From CAZNSX01 sp964575845 (GTDB taxonomy: Bacteria; UBA8248; CAZNSX01): a stretch of 64,000 nucleotides of DNA. The translations under genes were made by a program, and so were the position numbers. The notes beneath the pieces are model-generated. The model was not told where the DNA came from. It saw only the letters and a list, made by a program, of their open reading frames with translations, and ran no database searches. Location: positions 744,001 through 808,000 of the forward strand of contig CAZNSX010000001.1 of NCBI GenBank assembly GCA_964575845.1, written 5' to 3'. Below, one piece after another: positions 27,207 through 35,398 of this stretch. Positions within the stretch are counted from its first letter, which is position 1, and every line of letters starts with the position of its first letter.

Positions 27207-29110
27207 AGGCTCACTCCCTTCAGCCAGCGGTCATGCCAGACCTGGAAGATGAGGAGAGTCCAGAGCTGCTTTCGGTTGTCCCGCCGCCGGGAGAAATGGT
27301 CCTGCACGAGGCCCTGAACATAGTCGGGTTCGAAGAGGCCCTGCTTCCGCAAGCGCTCCGGGCTCAGGTAGGAGAGCAGGGTCTCTCTCAGGCCTGTTGT
27401 GAACCACTGCGCGGCCGGTATGCCGAAGCCCTTCTTCTTACGGTGGATGATCGACTTTGGAAGGGTATCTGCCACTGCGCGCTTCAGAAGGTATTTAGTC
27501 GTAAGCCGCCTCAGCTTCCATGCCGAGGGGAGCGCGGCCACGAACTCCACTATCCTGTGGTCAAGAAAAGGGGCTCTCACCTCGAGAGAGGTGAACATGC
27601 TCGCCCGGTCCACCTTCACAAGGATATCATCCTGAAGGTAGAGCTTCATGTCCAGGTATTGGATGAGGGAGATGGGGTCCCTCGCCCGAGAGCGCGAGGC
27701 ATAGAAGTCTATATCCTCCCAGACAGGATGGCCCTTCAAGTCCAAGGCTTCCCTCGAATCCGCGCTCAAGGCTTTCCCGAGCTCCTCTGGCGGAAATGAG
27801 CCGAGCCACACGTAGTTGCGCAGAGGAGGGGTGTAAGCCTCCCCGGAGATGAAGCGCTTGAGCTTGAAGTCCAGGCTTATGTTATCCTGAGAGACGGGGA
27901 GCTTCTCTATGAGTGGCCTTAGGAGGTGCCGTCGAAGCGCGGCCGGGAGCCTCTCGTAGAGGCCAGCCAGCCGGTGAGCCTGGTAGGTGGGGTAGCCGGC
28001 AAAGAGCTCATCCCCCCCGTCCCCTCCCAGCGCCACCTTCACATGTTTTCGTGTGAACTTTGAGAGGAAGTAGGTGGGGATGAGCGAGGCGTCGCCCAAT
28101 GGTTCATCGAGAAGCTCTGAGAGCTCCCTGAGGAGGGTGAGAGTATGGCCCTCATCCAGAAGCGCCTCGCGGTGCTCAGTTCCAAGGTGGCGAGAGGCAA
28201 GACGCGCGAAGGAGGATTCATCAAAGGAGGGCTCTCTGAAGCCTATGGAGAAGGAATTGACCTGGCCGGGGATTAGCTCGGTCATCATTCCCGCCACGGT
28301 GCTGGAGTCGATGCCGCCGCTCAAAAAAACCCCGAAGGGCACGTCACTCCTGAGCCTCTTCCTCACCGAATCCCTGAGGATATACCTGAAACTATCGAGC
28401 AGTTCCCTTTCCGCCAGCTTCTCCCCCCAGCGCTCAGGGGGTACATCCCAGTAGCAGAAAGCCTCAACCCCGCGCCGGCTGACGCGAAGCGCCCACCCCG
28501 GGCGCAGCTTCTGCATCCCTTCGAAAATGCAGTCGGGCGCGGGGACGAACTCATAGAAGAGGTATTTCTGGAGGGCCCCAAGGCTAAGCTCGGGCGAGAT
28601 GGCCGGGTGGCGGAGAAGGGCCTTTGGCTCAGACCCAAAAATGAAGTAGCCCGTAGTCCGGGCCCAGTAAAGGGGCTTCTGGCCCATGCGGTCCCGGGCC
28701 AGAAAAAGGGTGTGCTTCCTTCCGTCCCAGAGCGCAAAGGCGAACATGCCGATGAGGGGGTGCAGCATCTCCTCCCCTTTCTCCTCGTAGAGATGGAGGA
28801 GCACTTCGGTGTCGGAGAGGGTCTTAAAAAGATGGCCTCGGGCCTTGAGCTCTTCTCTGAGCTCCACGTAGTTATAAACCTCGCCGTTCAGAACAACCCA
28901 GAGGCTTCCGTCCTCATTTCCTATGGGCTGGCGTCCTCCCTCAAGGTCAATAATGCTCAGGCGGGCTATCCCGAGGCCCACCTCTCGTTGGGTATAAGCT
29001 CCCTCATCATCCGGTCCCCGGTGCCTCAGGGTCCCGCACATCCGACGAACCAGAGCCTCCTCGGCCCTTTCGCCCGGGTCAAAGCAGAAGTAGCCGCAGA
29101 TGCCGCACAT
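27203..29110 (-). CDS. asnB: Asparagine synthase (glutamine-hydrolysing)
   Basis: The N-terminal class II glutaminase domain begins MCGICGYFCF, with Cys2 as nucleophile. The C-terminal synthetase domain has the pyrophosphate loop FLSGGIDSSTVAGMM and ALGGDGGDELFAGYPTYQAH. The 635-residue length is normal for the AsnB form. The start overlaps the glycosyltransferase stop by one base (TGATG). In surface-polysaccharide loci AsnB-like enzymes often amidate a sugar acid or peptide group, which is a plausible role here; general asparagine synthesis is the alternative. Confidence 0.92.
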   Translation of the reverse strand: MCGICGYFCFDPGERAEEALVRRMCGTLRHRGPDDEGAYTQREVGLGIARLSIIDLEGGRQPIGNEDGSLWVVLNGEVYNYVELREELKARGHLFKTLSDTEVLLHLYEEKGEEMLHPLIGMFAFALWDGRKHTLFLARDRMGQKPLYWARTTGYFIFGSEPKALLRHPAISPELSLGALQKYLFYEFVPAPDCIFEGMQKLRPGWALRVSRRGVEAFCYWDVPPERWGEKLAERELLDSFRYILRDSVRKRLRSDVPFGVFLSGGIDSSTVAGMMTELIPGQVNSFSIGFREPSFDESSFARLASRHLGTEHREALLDEGHTLTLLRELSELLDEPLGDASLIPTYFLSKFTRKHVKVALGGDGGDELFAGYPTYQAHRLAGLYERLPAALRRHLLRPLIEKLPVSQDNISLDFKLKRFISGEAYTPPLRNYVWLGSFPPEELGKALSADSREALDLKGHPVWEDIDFYASRSRARDPISLIQYLDMKLYLQDDILVKVDRASMFTSLEVRAPFLDHRIVEFVAALPSAWKLRRLTTKYLLKRAVADTLPKSIIHRKKKGFGIPAAQWFTTGLRETLLSYLSPERLRKQGLFEPDYVQGLVQDHFSRRRDNRKQLWTLLIFQVWHDRWLKGVSL

Positions 29111-30057
29111 CAGCCGAAGTTTATGGTCTCCTGGACGAAATAGGCCCTCTTCTCCTGGGCTCCGCCGGTGCGCAGGAACATCTCCGCCAGAAGGCCCATG
29201 AGGATGAACTGGACCCCCGCCACAGCGGCTATAACCATCAGGAAGATGATAGGGGTTGCCTCCAAGCGCCCCAGGATGAGAACCCGGTAAGCCTGGATGA
29301 GGAAGAAAACGAGGCTCAAGAGAAGGCCCAGCAGCCCGATGCCGCCGAAAATGTAGGCGGGCTTGGAGTAGTAGCTCAGCAGAAATTTGACCGTTATCAG
29401 GTCAAGTGCCACTTTGATGACTCTGAGGAGCCCATATTTCGATTGCCCATAAGAGCGGGCCCTATGATTGACGGCAAGCTCAGCCACCCTTGCCCCTGAC
29501 CAGAAAGCCAGAGCCGGGATGAAGCGGTGCATTTCGCCGAAAAGCGTGAGTTCCCGCACTATCTCCTTCCTGTAAGCCTTAAGGGTGCAGCCGTAGTCCC
29601 TGAGATGCAGCCCTGTCACCCTGGAAATGAGCCAGTTTGCCAGATGCGAAGGTATTCGCTTGCTCAAGGGGTCCTGGCGCTTTCGCCGCCAGCCTGAGAC
29701 CACATCATAACCCTCCTGGAGCTTTTCCAGCAGCCGTGGTATATCGGCGGGGTCGTTCTGCAGGTCGGCATCCAGGGTGACGATGACCTCCCCCCGGGCA
29801 TGGTCGAAACCCGCAGCCAGGGCAGGGGTCTGGCCGAAGTTCCTGCGCAGCCTTATGACTCTGACCGAGGGGTGCCCCCGGGCCAGCTCCGAGAGCACCT
29901 CAAAGGGGCCGTCACTGCTCCCATCATCGATGTAGATGATTTCATAGGGGAAGCCCACGCAAGAGAGAGCACCCGTGACCTGGCTCTGGAGTTCCCGGAG
30001 GCTTTCCGCCTCATCGAAGACGGGCACTACAAGGGAGAGATAGACCTCGGAAGTCAT
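29110..30057 (-). CDS. Family 2 glycosyltransferase, polyprenyl-phosphate type (GtrB-like)
   Basis: The 315 residues comprise a GT-A domain (LSLVVPVFDEAESLRELQ, YIDDGSSDG, VTLDADLQNDPADIPRLL, SGWRRKRQDPLSKRIPS) and two C-terminal membrane helices (about 235-300). This is the dolichyl-phosphate-sugar synthase layout, which charges undecaprenyl phosphate with a hexose on the cytoplasmic side. It is the first gene of the operon; the GT39-like enzyme at the end could use its product. Confidence 0.92.
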   Translation of the reverse strand: MTSEVYLSLVVPVFDEAESLRELQSQVTGALSCVGFPYEIIYIDDGSSDGPFEVLSELARGHPSVRVIRLRRNFGQTPALAAGFDHARGEVIVTLDADLQNDPADIPRLLEKLQEGYDVVSGWRRKRQDPLSKRIPSHLANWLISRVTGLHLRDYGCTLKAYRKEIVRELTLFGEMHRFIPALAFWSGARVAELAVNHRARSYGQSKYGLLRVIKVALDLITVKFLLSYYSKPAYIFGGIGLLGLLLSLVFFLIQAYRVLILGRLEATPIIFLMVIAAVAGVQFILMGLLAEMFLRTGGAQEKRAYFVQETINFG

Positions 30058-30219
30058 ATTTTATCAGGGCGTTTTCAGAGGAGCCGGTGAAAATTTTCCC
30101 CAGGAGAAATTCCTCCTGTCCGGGGGCTCAATCATCTTAAAAATTTCCCAGACGCCGTGCAAGGGAAAAGAGACGGCCGAGGGAGCGCTGACTATCGTAA
30201 GCGGAAGATTCTGGCTCTC

Positions 30220-31545
30220 TCAGAATGTGAGCTGTCCCCTCACCCCGAAGACATAGACGGTCTCTGCCCTTCCCTCGTCACCCCGGCTCACCCCGTTCGG
30301 GTTCCAGATGACCTGGAGGTCGGGGGTGATGCTGAGGTGCTCGTTCACGTGGATGTTGTAGTATGCCTCCATGTGGCTCTCCGGGTGGTCGGGGTTTCCG
30401 GCCCTCCCCCATTCCTCTCCGAGCACGCTCCGGCCGAAGGCCATGCCCAACACATCATCCTTCCTCCGCCAGAGCCCGCCCCCTAGCTGCAAGCCCCCGC
30501 TCCAGGCGTACTCGACGGTGGAGACCCTTGGGTCCTCCCGCCCGAACCTGGCGAAGAGGGTGATGCTGTCGTCTATCTTCTGGTCGAAGCTGAGCCCGAA
30601 GCCATAGTTCGGCTCCCGGTTCCTGGAAGGCTCGAGTAGTTTCGCGTGCTCGCTGTTATCGTGCCAGAGGTAGAAGCGGTAGTTGCCCTCGCGGCCGAAA
30701 AATCCCGGCCTGAGGTTGAGCTGCGCGAAGAGGAAGGAGTCGTCCCCTATGTTTTCGAAGTCGGCATCGTCATCGAAGGCGCCCATATTGACCTCGAGCC
30801 ATTTTAGCGGAGCCAGCGCCAATCTTACCGCCGGTCCGTTGTCACCTGGAAATTCAAGCGCCGTGCTGTTCCTGAAGGTTGACGCCAGAAACTGAGTCGT
30901 CTCATCGTTCGCGGCGGCGTTCGTGTCAAGATAGACGGTGGGGTCGAGCTTTCCCGCGGTGAGGGTGACACTGCCCTCCAAGAAGCCGTGCTCATACCAG
31001 AACTCAGTTACCTGTACATTGGCGTCCGAGTCGCCTGCATCTGCATTCACCCCTCCAAACAAATTCAGCTCGTCCCCGTCGAGTCCTGCTCCCTGCCCGG
31101 CCTCAAGGAGAAGAAAGGCCAACCCCGTCTCTCCTATCTTTCTCTCAGCCTCGAGGTCAACGGAGTAAGTAGCATCCGCTCTGTCATCCCCCTTTCGGGG
31201 GGTGGCGTTAGCGTTCTGGGTGCCCTGGACCACAAAGGTTGCTCCGGCGCCAATCCTCAAGCCGTCGAGGATAAAGCCTGCCGCATCTTCGCGATGTAAG
31301 AGATGAACATCGATATGCTCCGCTCCGCTCCTCAGCTCTTCAACGGGTTGCTTCTTCTCGGCGAGCTTTCTCTCAAGCTCGGCTATCCTCGCCCTGAGCT
31401 CAGCTATCTCTTCTTCTATGGACTTCTCTCCGGCGCGGCAGCCGTCCACAAATCCAAGGAGATTTGCAGAAAATAACAAGGCCGCGAGGGAAATGGTGGC
31501 GCTTAATTTCTTACTTTTTAATTGCTTTCGGGAGTGAAGTCTCAT
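30220..31545 (-). CDS. OprB-type carbohydrate porin
   Basis: Outer-membrane beta-barrel of 441 residues. A signal peptide (LSATISLAALLFSANLLG) is followed by a short coiled coil (EEEIAELRARIAELERKLAE), which could trimerise or contact peptidoglycan, and then a barrel of alternating strands ending in phenylalanine. The segment AYYNIHVNEHLSITPDLQVI near the end is typical of the OprB family. I use the ATG at 31545 with GGGGAGG upstream; an ATG at 31572 is possible. No sugar-uptake genes are adjacent. Confidence 0.85.
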   Translation of the reverse strand: MRLHSRKQLKSKKLSATISLAALLFSANLLGFVDGCRAGEKSIEEEIAELRARIAELERKLAEKKQPVEELRSGAEHIDVHLLHREDAAGFILDGLRIGAGATFVVQGTQNANATPRKGDDRADATYSVDLEAERKIGETGLAFLLLEAGQGAGLDGDELNLFGGVNADAGDSDANVQVTEFWYEHGFLEGSVTLTAGKLDPTVYLDTNAAANDETTQFLASTFRNSTALEFPGDNGPAVRLALAPLKWLEVNMGAFDDDADFENIGDDSFLFAQLNLRPGFFGREGNYRFYLWHDNSEHAKLLEPSRNREPNYGFGLSFDQKIDDSITLFARFGREDPRVSTVEYAWSGGLQLGGGLWRRKDDVLGMAFGRSVLGEEWGRAGNPDHPESHMEAYYNIHVNEHLSITPDLQVIWNPNGVSRGDEGRAETVYVFGVRGQLTF

Positions 31546-32159
31546 ATCTCTTGGCCTCCCCGACCTCTGCATCAGCCCTTTGTCCGGAATCTCCCATCCA
31601 AGGCCCTAGCCCGGAGCCCGTGCCCCTGTCCTGTTTCTTGAACCTCCTCAGCCTTTCGCAAAAATTGAACGCGCAAGCCCGGCAAGCATAGTTATTTGGG
31701 GGGCTCAAGTCCAGGCGAAAGAAGTCATCACCTGAAACCCGGGTGTCCCCTCATCCATTTCAGCCGACCAGGCTTCGACAAGAAACTGATTCCAAAATGC
31801 GACTCCGGTGAGCACCAGAGACCTTTTTCCACTCGCTCGCAGTGCTCAGTTGGGTTTCGGCCCTGAGGTTAGAATCTCTCGGGGATCATGCTCCTGGTCT
31901 GAGACGTCCTGATTATCTGGGGTGCTGCCCTGGCTCTCGAATCAGGACTTTAAAGCGCGAAATCCGCCGCCGGTGCAGCTTAAGAGGGAAGGGCAAGAGA
32001 GGTTTAGAAGAAAGAGAGGAAGATGGCCCGGCGCACCTGGGCCTTTCCACCCAAAGCCGGAATTATTACGATAGAATTGGGCGGGTGCGGGGAGAGCCCC
32101 CAACCCTCCTCATCCCTCGGTTGCAGGGGGAGGGGAGGGAGATTATGGCGTGCCCCGGC
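31546..32159. other. Intergenic region upstream of the porin
   Basis: About 610 bases between the FTR1 gene end and the porin start, both on the minus strand. Open frames here (31842-32276 plus, 31511-31708 minus) have no recognisable domain or good ribosome site. It should hold the porin promoter, but I found no clear -35/-10 pair. A C-rich/G-rich mirror stretch around 32104-32143 could fold after the FTR1 stop. Confidence 0.5.
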
Positions 32160-33077
32160 CTAGGCCACAAGGAAGAAAACAAGGATGATTGCTATCGAAA
32201 GGGCCCCTATGGCCCCCGCCAGGGTCCACCTCCGCGCCCTCAGGAACTGGGCCCTGGCTTTTCGGCGCTCAGATGAGGGAATTCCCTCTGAGCCCTCTTC
32301 CTCTCTCATTCGCAGGGCCTCCCACAGCATCAGAAGGCCCGGCATGGCGATGATGGCCATGAGGATCAGGATTGAGCTCTCCTCCCGGCTGAGGAAAGCG
32401 ACTAGGGTCATGGCGCTTTCATTCATGGAGATGAGACCCACTTCGGCGAATTCGTGGAAAGCATTGGCGATAAGCTTCACGACGAGGAGGAGAAGCACGA
32501 TGCCCGTAAGGGAGAAGAAGCGCCTCAGGTTTATCATCAAGCTCCCCTTGATGAAGAGGACCCCGAAGAGCACAGCGAGCGCCAGGCCTAGGCTGCCCCC
32601 GAAGGCGTTGTAGATGGGGTTTGCGCCGATGGAAACGGTGAGAGCCCCGAGGAAGAGAACCGTCTCTATTCCCTCCCGCAGGACCATGAAGAAGGTGAAG
32701 GTTGTGAGCCCCAAGGCTCCCATCCAGGCGCCCCTCCGCCCGGAGAGCCCCTCGATCCTCCTCTCCATCTTGCCCTTGAGCTCGTGGCCCGTCAGCCACA
32801 TCCAGATTACCAGAGAGCCCACGAGGACGGCGGCAGCGAGCATGAAGGCTCCCTCAAGGGCCTCGTTCTCGGGATCAAGGCCCAGGCGGGCAAAGAGGGT
32901 GGCCACCGCCAGGCTGGCGGCGACGGCCCCGAAAAGTCCGCGGTAAACGTACTTATTGAGCCCCTCCCTTCCGGTTTTCCTGAGATAGCTCAGGACTATC
33001 CCGATTATGAGGGCGGCCTCGATTCCCTCCCTGAGCGTGATCACGAGAGCCTGGGCCATCCAGGCCAGAGCTTCCAT
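32160..33077 (-). CDS. FTR1-family high-affinity iron permease
   Basis: Inner-membrane iron transporter of 305 residues with about seven hydrophobic helices. Two REGIE motifs, the iron-binding signature of FTR1/EfeU, occur near residues 16 (VITLREGIEAALIIG) and 134 (MVLREGIETVLFLGA). The start at 33077 has GGAGG eight bases upstream. A TTG further upstream at 33149 lies before the predicted transcription start and is rejected. EfeO and EfeB partners are absent, so iron oxidation or delivery must come from elsewhere. Confidence 0.93.
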   Translation of the reverse strand: MEALAWMAQALVITLREGIEAALIIGIVLSYLRKTGREGLNKYVYRGLFGAVAASLAVATLFARLGLDPENEALEGAFMLAAAVLVGSLVIWMWLTGHELKGKMERRIEGLSGRRGAWMGALGLTTFTFFMVLREGIETVLFLGALTVSIGANPIYNAFGGSLGLALAVLFGVLFIKGSLMINLRRFFSLTGIVLLLLVVKLIANAFHEFAEVGLISMNESAMTLVAFLSREESSILILMAIIAMPGLLMLWEALRMREEEGSEGIPSSERRKARAQFLRARRWTLAGAIGALSIAIILVFFLVA

Positions 33078-33131
33078 GGACTTTTCCTCCGCGGACAGGG
33101 GCGAGCCTAACAGGGGGACCATGAAAAAGAG

Positions 33132-33150
33132 ATTGAAAATCAATTGCAAT
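33132..33150. promoter_or_regulatory. Overlapping dyads at the FTR1 transcription start
   Basis: ATTGA-AAA-TCAAT (33132-33144) overlaps CAATTG and the perfect palindrome ATTGCAAT (33143-33150). The cluster sits over the -10 edge and start of the FTR1 promoter, where a repressor would act. An iron-responsive regulator such as Fur is the natural candidate, but match to the Fur consensus is only partial. Confidence 0.35.
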
Positions 33151-33177
33151 ATTAGGTTTAACGCTCTCCCTTGTCAA
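33149..33177 (-). promoter_or_regulatory. Sigma70-type promoter of the FTR1 gene
   Basis: A perfect TTGACA (33177-33172) is followed after 17 bases by TAATAT (33154-33149). Predicted start is near 33142, leaving a leader of about 65 bases to the ATG at 33077. Confidence 0.6.
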
Positions 33178-33380
33178 GCATTTTTTGGAGGAAATTTTGA
33201 GAGGATGGAGGTTTTTGGCCGGCCTAAAAGAGAACCCCCTTGACCCTCTGGCCAAGGGAGTATGACTTCATCTTTTCCTGGTTTATTTTTCACCCGACCC
33301 TAGGAAGAGGCCTCCGGGCGTGGGTGCCCGCCCGAAAGACCATAGACCGATAGTGCCCGCTCAGCCTTTATTTGCTTGAG

Positions 33381-33426
33381 GGGCCCGGAGGCTGTGGAAC
33401 TTAAGGGCCTTCCCGCCTCCGGGCCC
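33381..33426 (-). terminator. Strong hairpin after the ferredoxin gene
   Basis: GGGCCCGGAGGC (33381-33392) and GCCTCCGGGCCC (33415-33426) are perfect inverted repeats around a 22-base loop that holds its own small palindrome (AAGGGCCTT). It lies 25 bases beyond the ferredoxin stop. It lacks a clear U tract on the minus strand, so factor-dependent or incomplete termination is possible. Confidence 0.5.
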
Positions 33427-33451
33427 TAGGCGATCTGCGGCACGGGTGGCT

Positions 33452-33658
33452 TCACTGCTTGGGATGGTCGGGATCAGGGACGCAGGCATCCACCGGGCAC
33501 ACCTCTGCGCATTTGGGTGAGTCGTAATAACCTTCGCATTCCTTGCAAAGGTTCGGGTCGACCACGAAGATCTCCTCGCCCTCGCTAATGGCATCATATG
33601 GGCACTCGGGCTCGCAAACGCCGCAGTTGATGCAATCTTCGTTGATCATCAAGGCCAT
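33452..33658 (-). CDS. Small 2[4Fe-4S] ferredoxin, Alvin (YfhL-like) type
   Basis: The 68 residues hold two clusters. The first group is CINCGVCEPECPYDAI; in the second, CKECEGYYDSPKCAEVCPVDAC, an insertion of several residues separates two cysteines, the hallmark of the Alvin/YfhL subgroup with low-potential clusters. AAGGAGG lies 6 bases before the ATG. It has its own strong promoter and hairpin, so it is a single-gene unit. The electron partner is unknown. Confidence 0.93.
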   Translation of the reverse strand: MALMINEDCINCGVCEPECPYDAISEGEEIFVVDPNLCKECEGYYDSPKCAEVCPVDACVPDPDHPKQ

Positions 33659-33729
33659 TCTTTTCCTCCTTCAGCTTAAGCTTAGATTCGGGATCACACT
33701 GGGGGCGGCATGAAGCTGCACAAATCGAA

Positions 33730-33758
33730 ATGATAAAATCCCCTCTTCCCCCTGTCAA
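33730..33758 (-). promoter_or_regulatory. Strong sigma70-type promoter of the ferredoxin gene
   Basis: Perfect TTGACA (33758-33753), 17-base spacer, TATCAT (33735-33730). Predicted transcription start is near 33723, about 65 bases before the ATG at 33658. It begins only 8 bases after the stop of the upstream gene. Confidence 0.62.
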
Positions 33759-33766
33759 TCCCAAAA

Positions 33767-34411
33767 TTACCTCACCCTCTTCCTCTTATTTCCTTCCATC
33801 ATGGCTTGCTCGAGTTGCTGGCTTATGAGCTCTAACTTCCCCGCCTGCGCCTTCAGCACCTGGCCAGCCTTTTCCTTCGCGGAGGGATGCCCCATGCTCT
33901 CCAGGGCAAGGTAACCCTCCACGATCATCGAAAGGTTATTCAAGGCGTGGCTTACCTTCCTCAGTTGTTGATCTCTTCTGCGAAGCCCGTCGGTCAAGCG
34001 TCTGGCACGAAAAAGGGCTCTCTTAAGGCGGGCGAGGCGGAGGCCAAGGCTCAGACACGTATCCAACTCCCGAGGACCGAAGGCTCGGGGGAGGCCGAGG
34101 TCGGCCTGAAAATCGGGCTGTGCCTCCTCCAGGGCGATTACGGTAAATGGGGGGCATCGCCTCGGGGAAGGAAAACATCCCTTCCCGGGCACAAGACCGA
34201 GAAAGACGATCTCCGCCCCTCCGGAAAGGAGTTCCTGATGGAGCTTCCCCTCGTCGGCGAGGGCACTGGCCCGGAAGCCCCGCCGGGAGAGGAGCTCACA
34301 AAGGCGTTTCCTCCTCTCGGGCTTAGGATCAAGAATAAGGGCTCTGGGAGGGGCTCTCCGCTTTTTTCCCTCAGCCCCTGAAATATTCGATGATTCGCCT
34401 GAGGGTCTCAT
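33767..34411 (-). CDS. Degenerate receiver domain joined to a histidine-kinase DHp-like stub
   Basis: The 214 residues are not a standard response regulator. Residues 22-110 look like a receiver fold (RALILDPKPERRKRLCELLS), but only one of the usual acidic pair remains (Asp28). The phosphoacceptor position is glycine (Gly72 in FLGLVPG). Residues about 135-210 form a helical hairpin with the histidine-kinase-like segment VSHALNNLSMIVEGYLAL (His155), with no ATPase domain after it. It could be a phosphorelay stub or a purely structural adaptor. It overlaps the epimerase gene by 41 bp and ends the cAMP/glycan operon. Function unknown. Confidence 0.65.
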   Translation of the reverse strand: MRPSGESSNISGAEGKKRRAPPRALILDPKPERRKRLCELLSRRGFRASALADEGKLHQELLSGGAEIVFLGLVPGKGCFPSPRRCPPFTVIALEEAQPDFQADLGLPRAFGPRELDTCLSLGLRLARLKRALFRARRLTDGLRRRDQQLRKVSHALNNLSMIVEGYLALESMGHPSAKEKAGQVLKAQAGKLELISQQLEQAMMEGNKRKRVR

Positions 34412-35330
34412 CCAGGTCCACCTCGGGGCGGTAGCCTATTGTGGAGCTTATCTTATCCAGGTTGGGCACCCGGCGCTCCATATCCTCGAAGCCCTCCCCA
34501 TAAGCCTCCTCGTAGGAGATGTGCTTTATGGGGGAGGAGCTTCCCGTGAGCTCCTTCACCTTTTGAGCCAGGGCCAGGATGCTGATCTCTTGGTCATTTC
34601 CGATATTAAAGATGTCGCCCTCGGCGGCGGGATTGTTCATGAGCCCCACCATGCCCCGGACCACATCCCCCACGTAGGCAAAACAGCGCGTCTGATTGCC
34701 GTCACCGTAAACGAGGATGGCCTCTCCCGCGAGGGCACGCTGCACGAAGTTGGGGACTACCATCCCGTACTGGCCCGTCTGCCTGGGGCCCACGGTATTG
34801 AAAACCCTCACCACCACCACGGGCAGGCCCTTCTCCTTCGCATAGGCGAGGGCGAGGAACTCGTCCAGGGTTTTCGTATTGGCATAGGCCCAACGGTGTC
34901 TCTTCACGCTGCCCATGACGCGGTTATCATCCTCGCGCAGGGAGTGGAGGTTGTGCTTGCCATAGACCTCACTGCTTGAGGCGATGAGCACCTTGCGGCG
35001 AAACTTATTTGCGAGGCTCAGGACCACTTCTGTGCCCATGACATTGGTCTTGATGGTCTCCACCGGCCTCTCCATGATAAGTTTCACGCCCACCGCGGCC
35101 GCAAGGTGATAGACCTGCTGGCAACGGGCCATGAGCTCCTCCATGACGGCCTCGTTGCGGATGTTGTCCGCGGTGAAGTGTAGGCGGGCGTTGTCTCGGA
35201 GGCGGGAGAGATTATCCAGCCTTCCCGTTGAGAGGTTATCTATGATGAAGACCTCATCCCCCCTGCCCAGCAACTCTTCCGCAAGATGGGAGCCAATAAA
35301 GCCGGCCCCTCCGGTTATCAGAACCCACAT
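34371..35330 (-). CDS. NAD-dependent nucleotide-sugar epimerase/dehydratase (extended SDR)
   Basis: The 319 residues start with the NAD-binding motif LITGGAGFIGSHLAEEL, keep the catalytic SSSEVYG and YANTK (Tyr-x3-Lys), and contain RVFNTVGPRQTGQYGMVVPNF. Overall it is closest by eye to UDP-glucuronate decarboxylase/UDP-glucose 4-epimerase relatives. The reaction (epimerisation, decarboxylation or dehydration) cannot be fixed from sequence alone. It lies 68 bp after the GT4 gene. Confidence 0.87.
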   Translation of the reverse strand: MWVLITGGAGFIGSHLAEELLGRGDEVFIIDNLSTGRLDNLSRLRDNARLHFTADNIRNEAVMEELMARCQQVYHLAAAVGVKLIMERPVETIKTNVMGTEVVLSLANKFRRKVLIASSSEVYGKHNLHSLREDDNRVMGSVKRHRWAYANTKTLDEFLALAYAKEKGLPVVVVRVFNTVGPRQTGQYGMVVPNFVQRALAGEAILVYGDGNQTRCFAYVGDVVRGMVGLMNNPAAEGDIFNIGNDQEISILALAQKVKELTGSSSPIKHISYEEAYGEGFEDMERRVPNLDKISSTIGYRPEVDLDETLRRIIEYFRG

Positions 35331-35398
35331 GACCCTAGCCCTAAGAAAACGGGAGAGTCCAGCATCGAAGCCATTCCTTTAGACATGGTCCTTTTCCT

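Noticed and set aside
31511..32276. Small genes in the region upstream of the porin
   Set aside because: The frames at 31511-31708 (minus) and 31842-32276 (plus) have no ribosome site, domain or plausible composition, and one overlaps the porin start.
33077..33149. TTG start of the iron permease at 33149 giving a longer signal-like N-terminus
   Set aside because: It lies upstream of the predicted transcription start. The ATG at 33077 has an excellent GGAGG site and places REGIE where the family has it.
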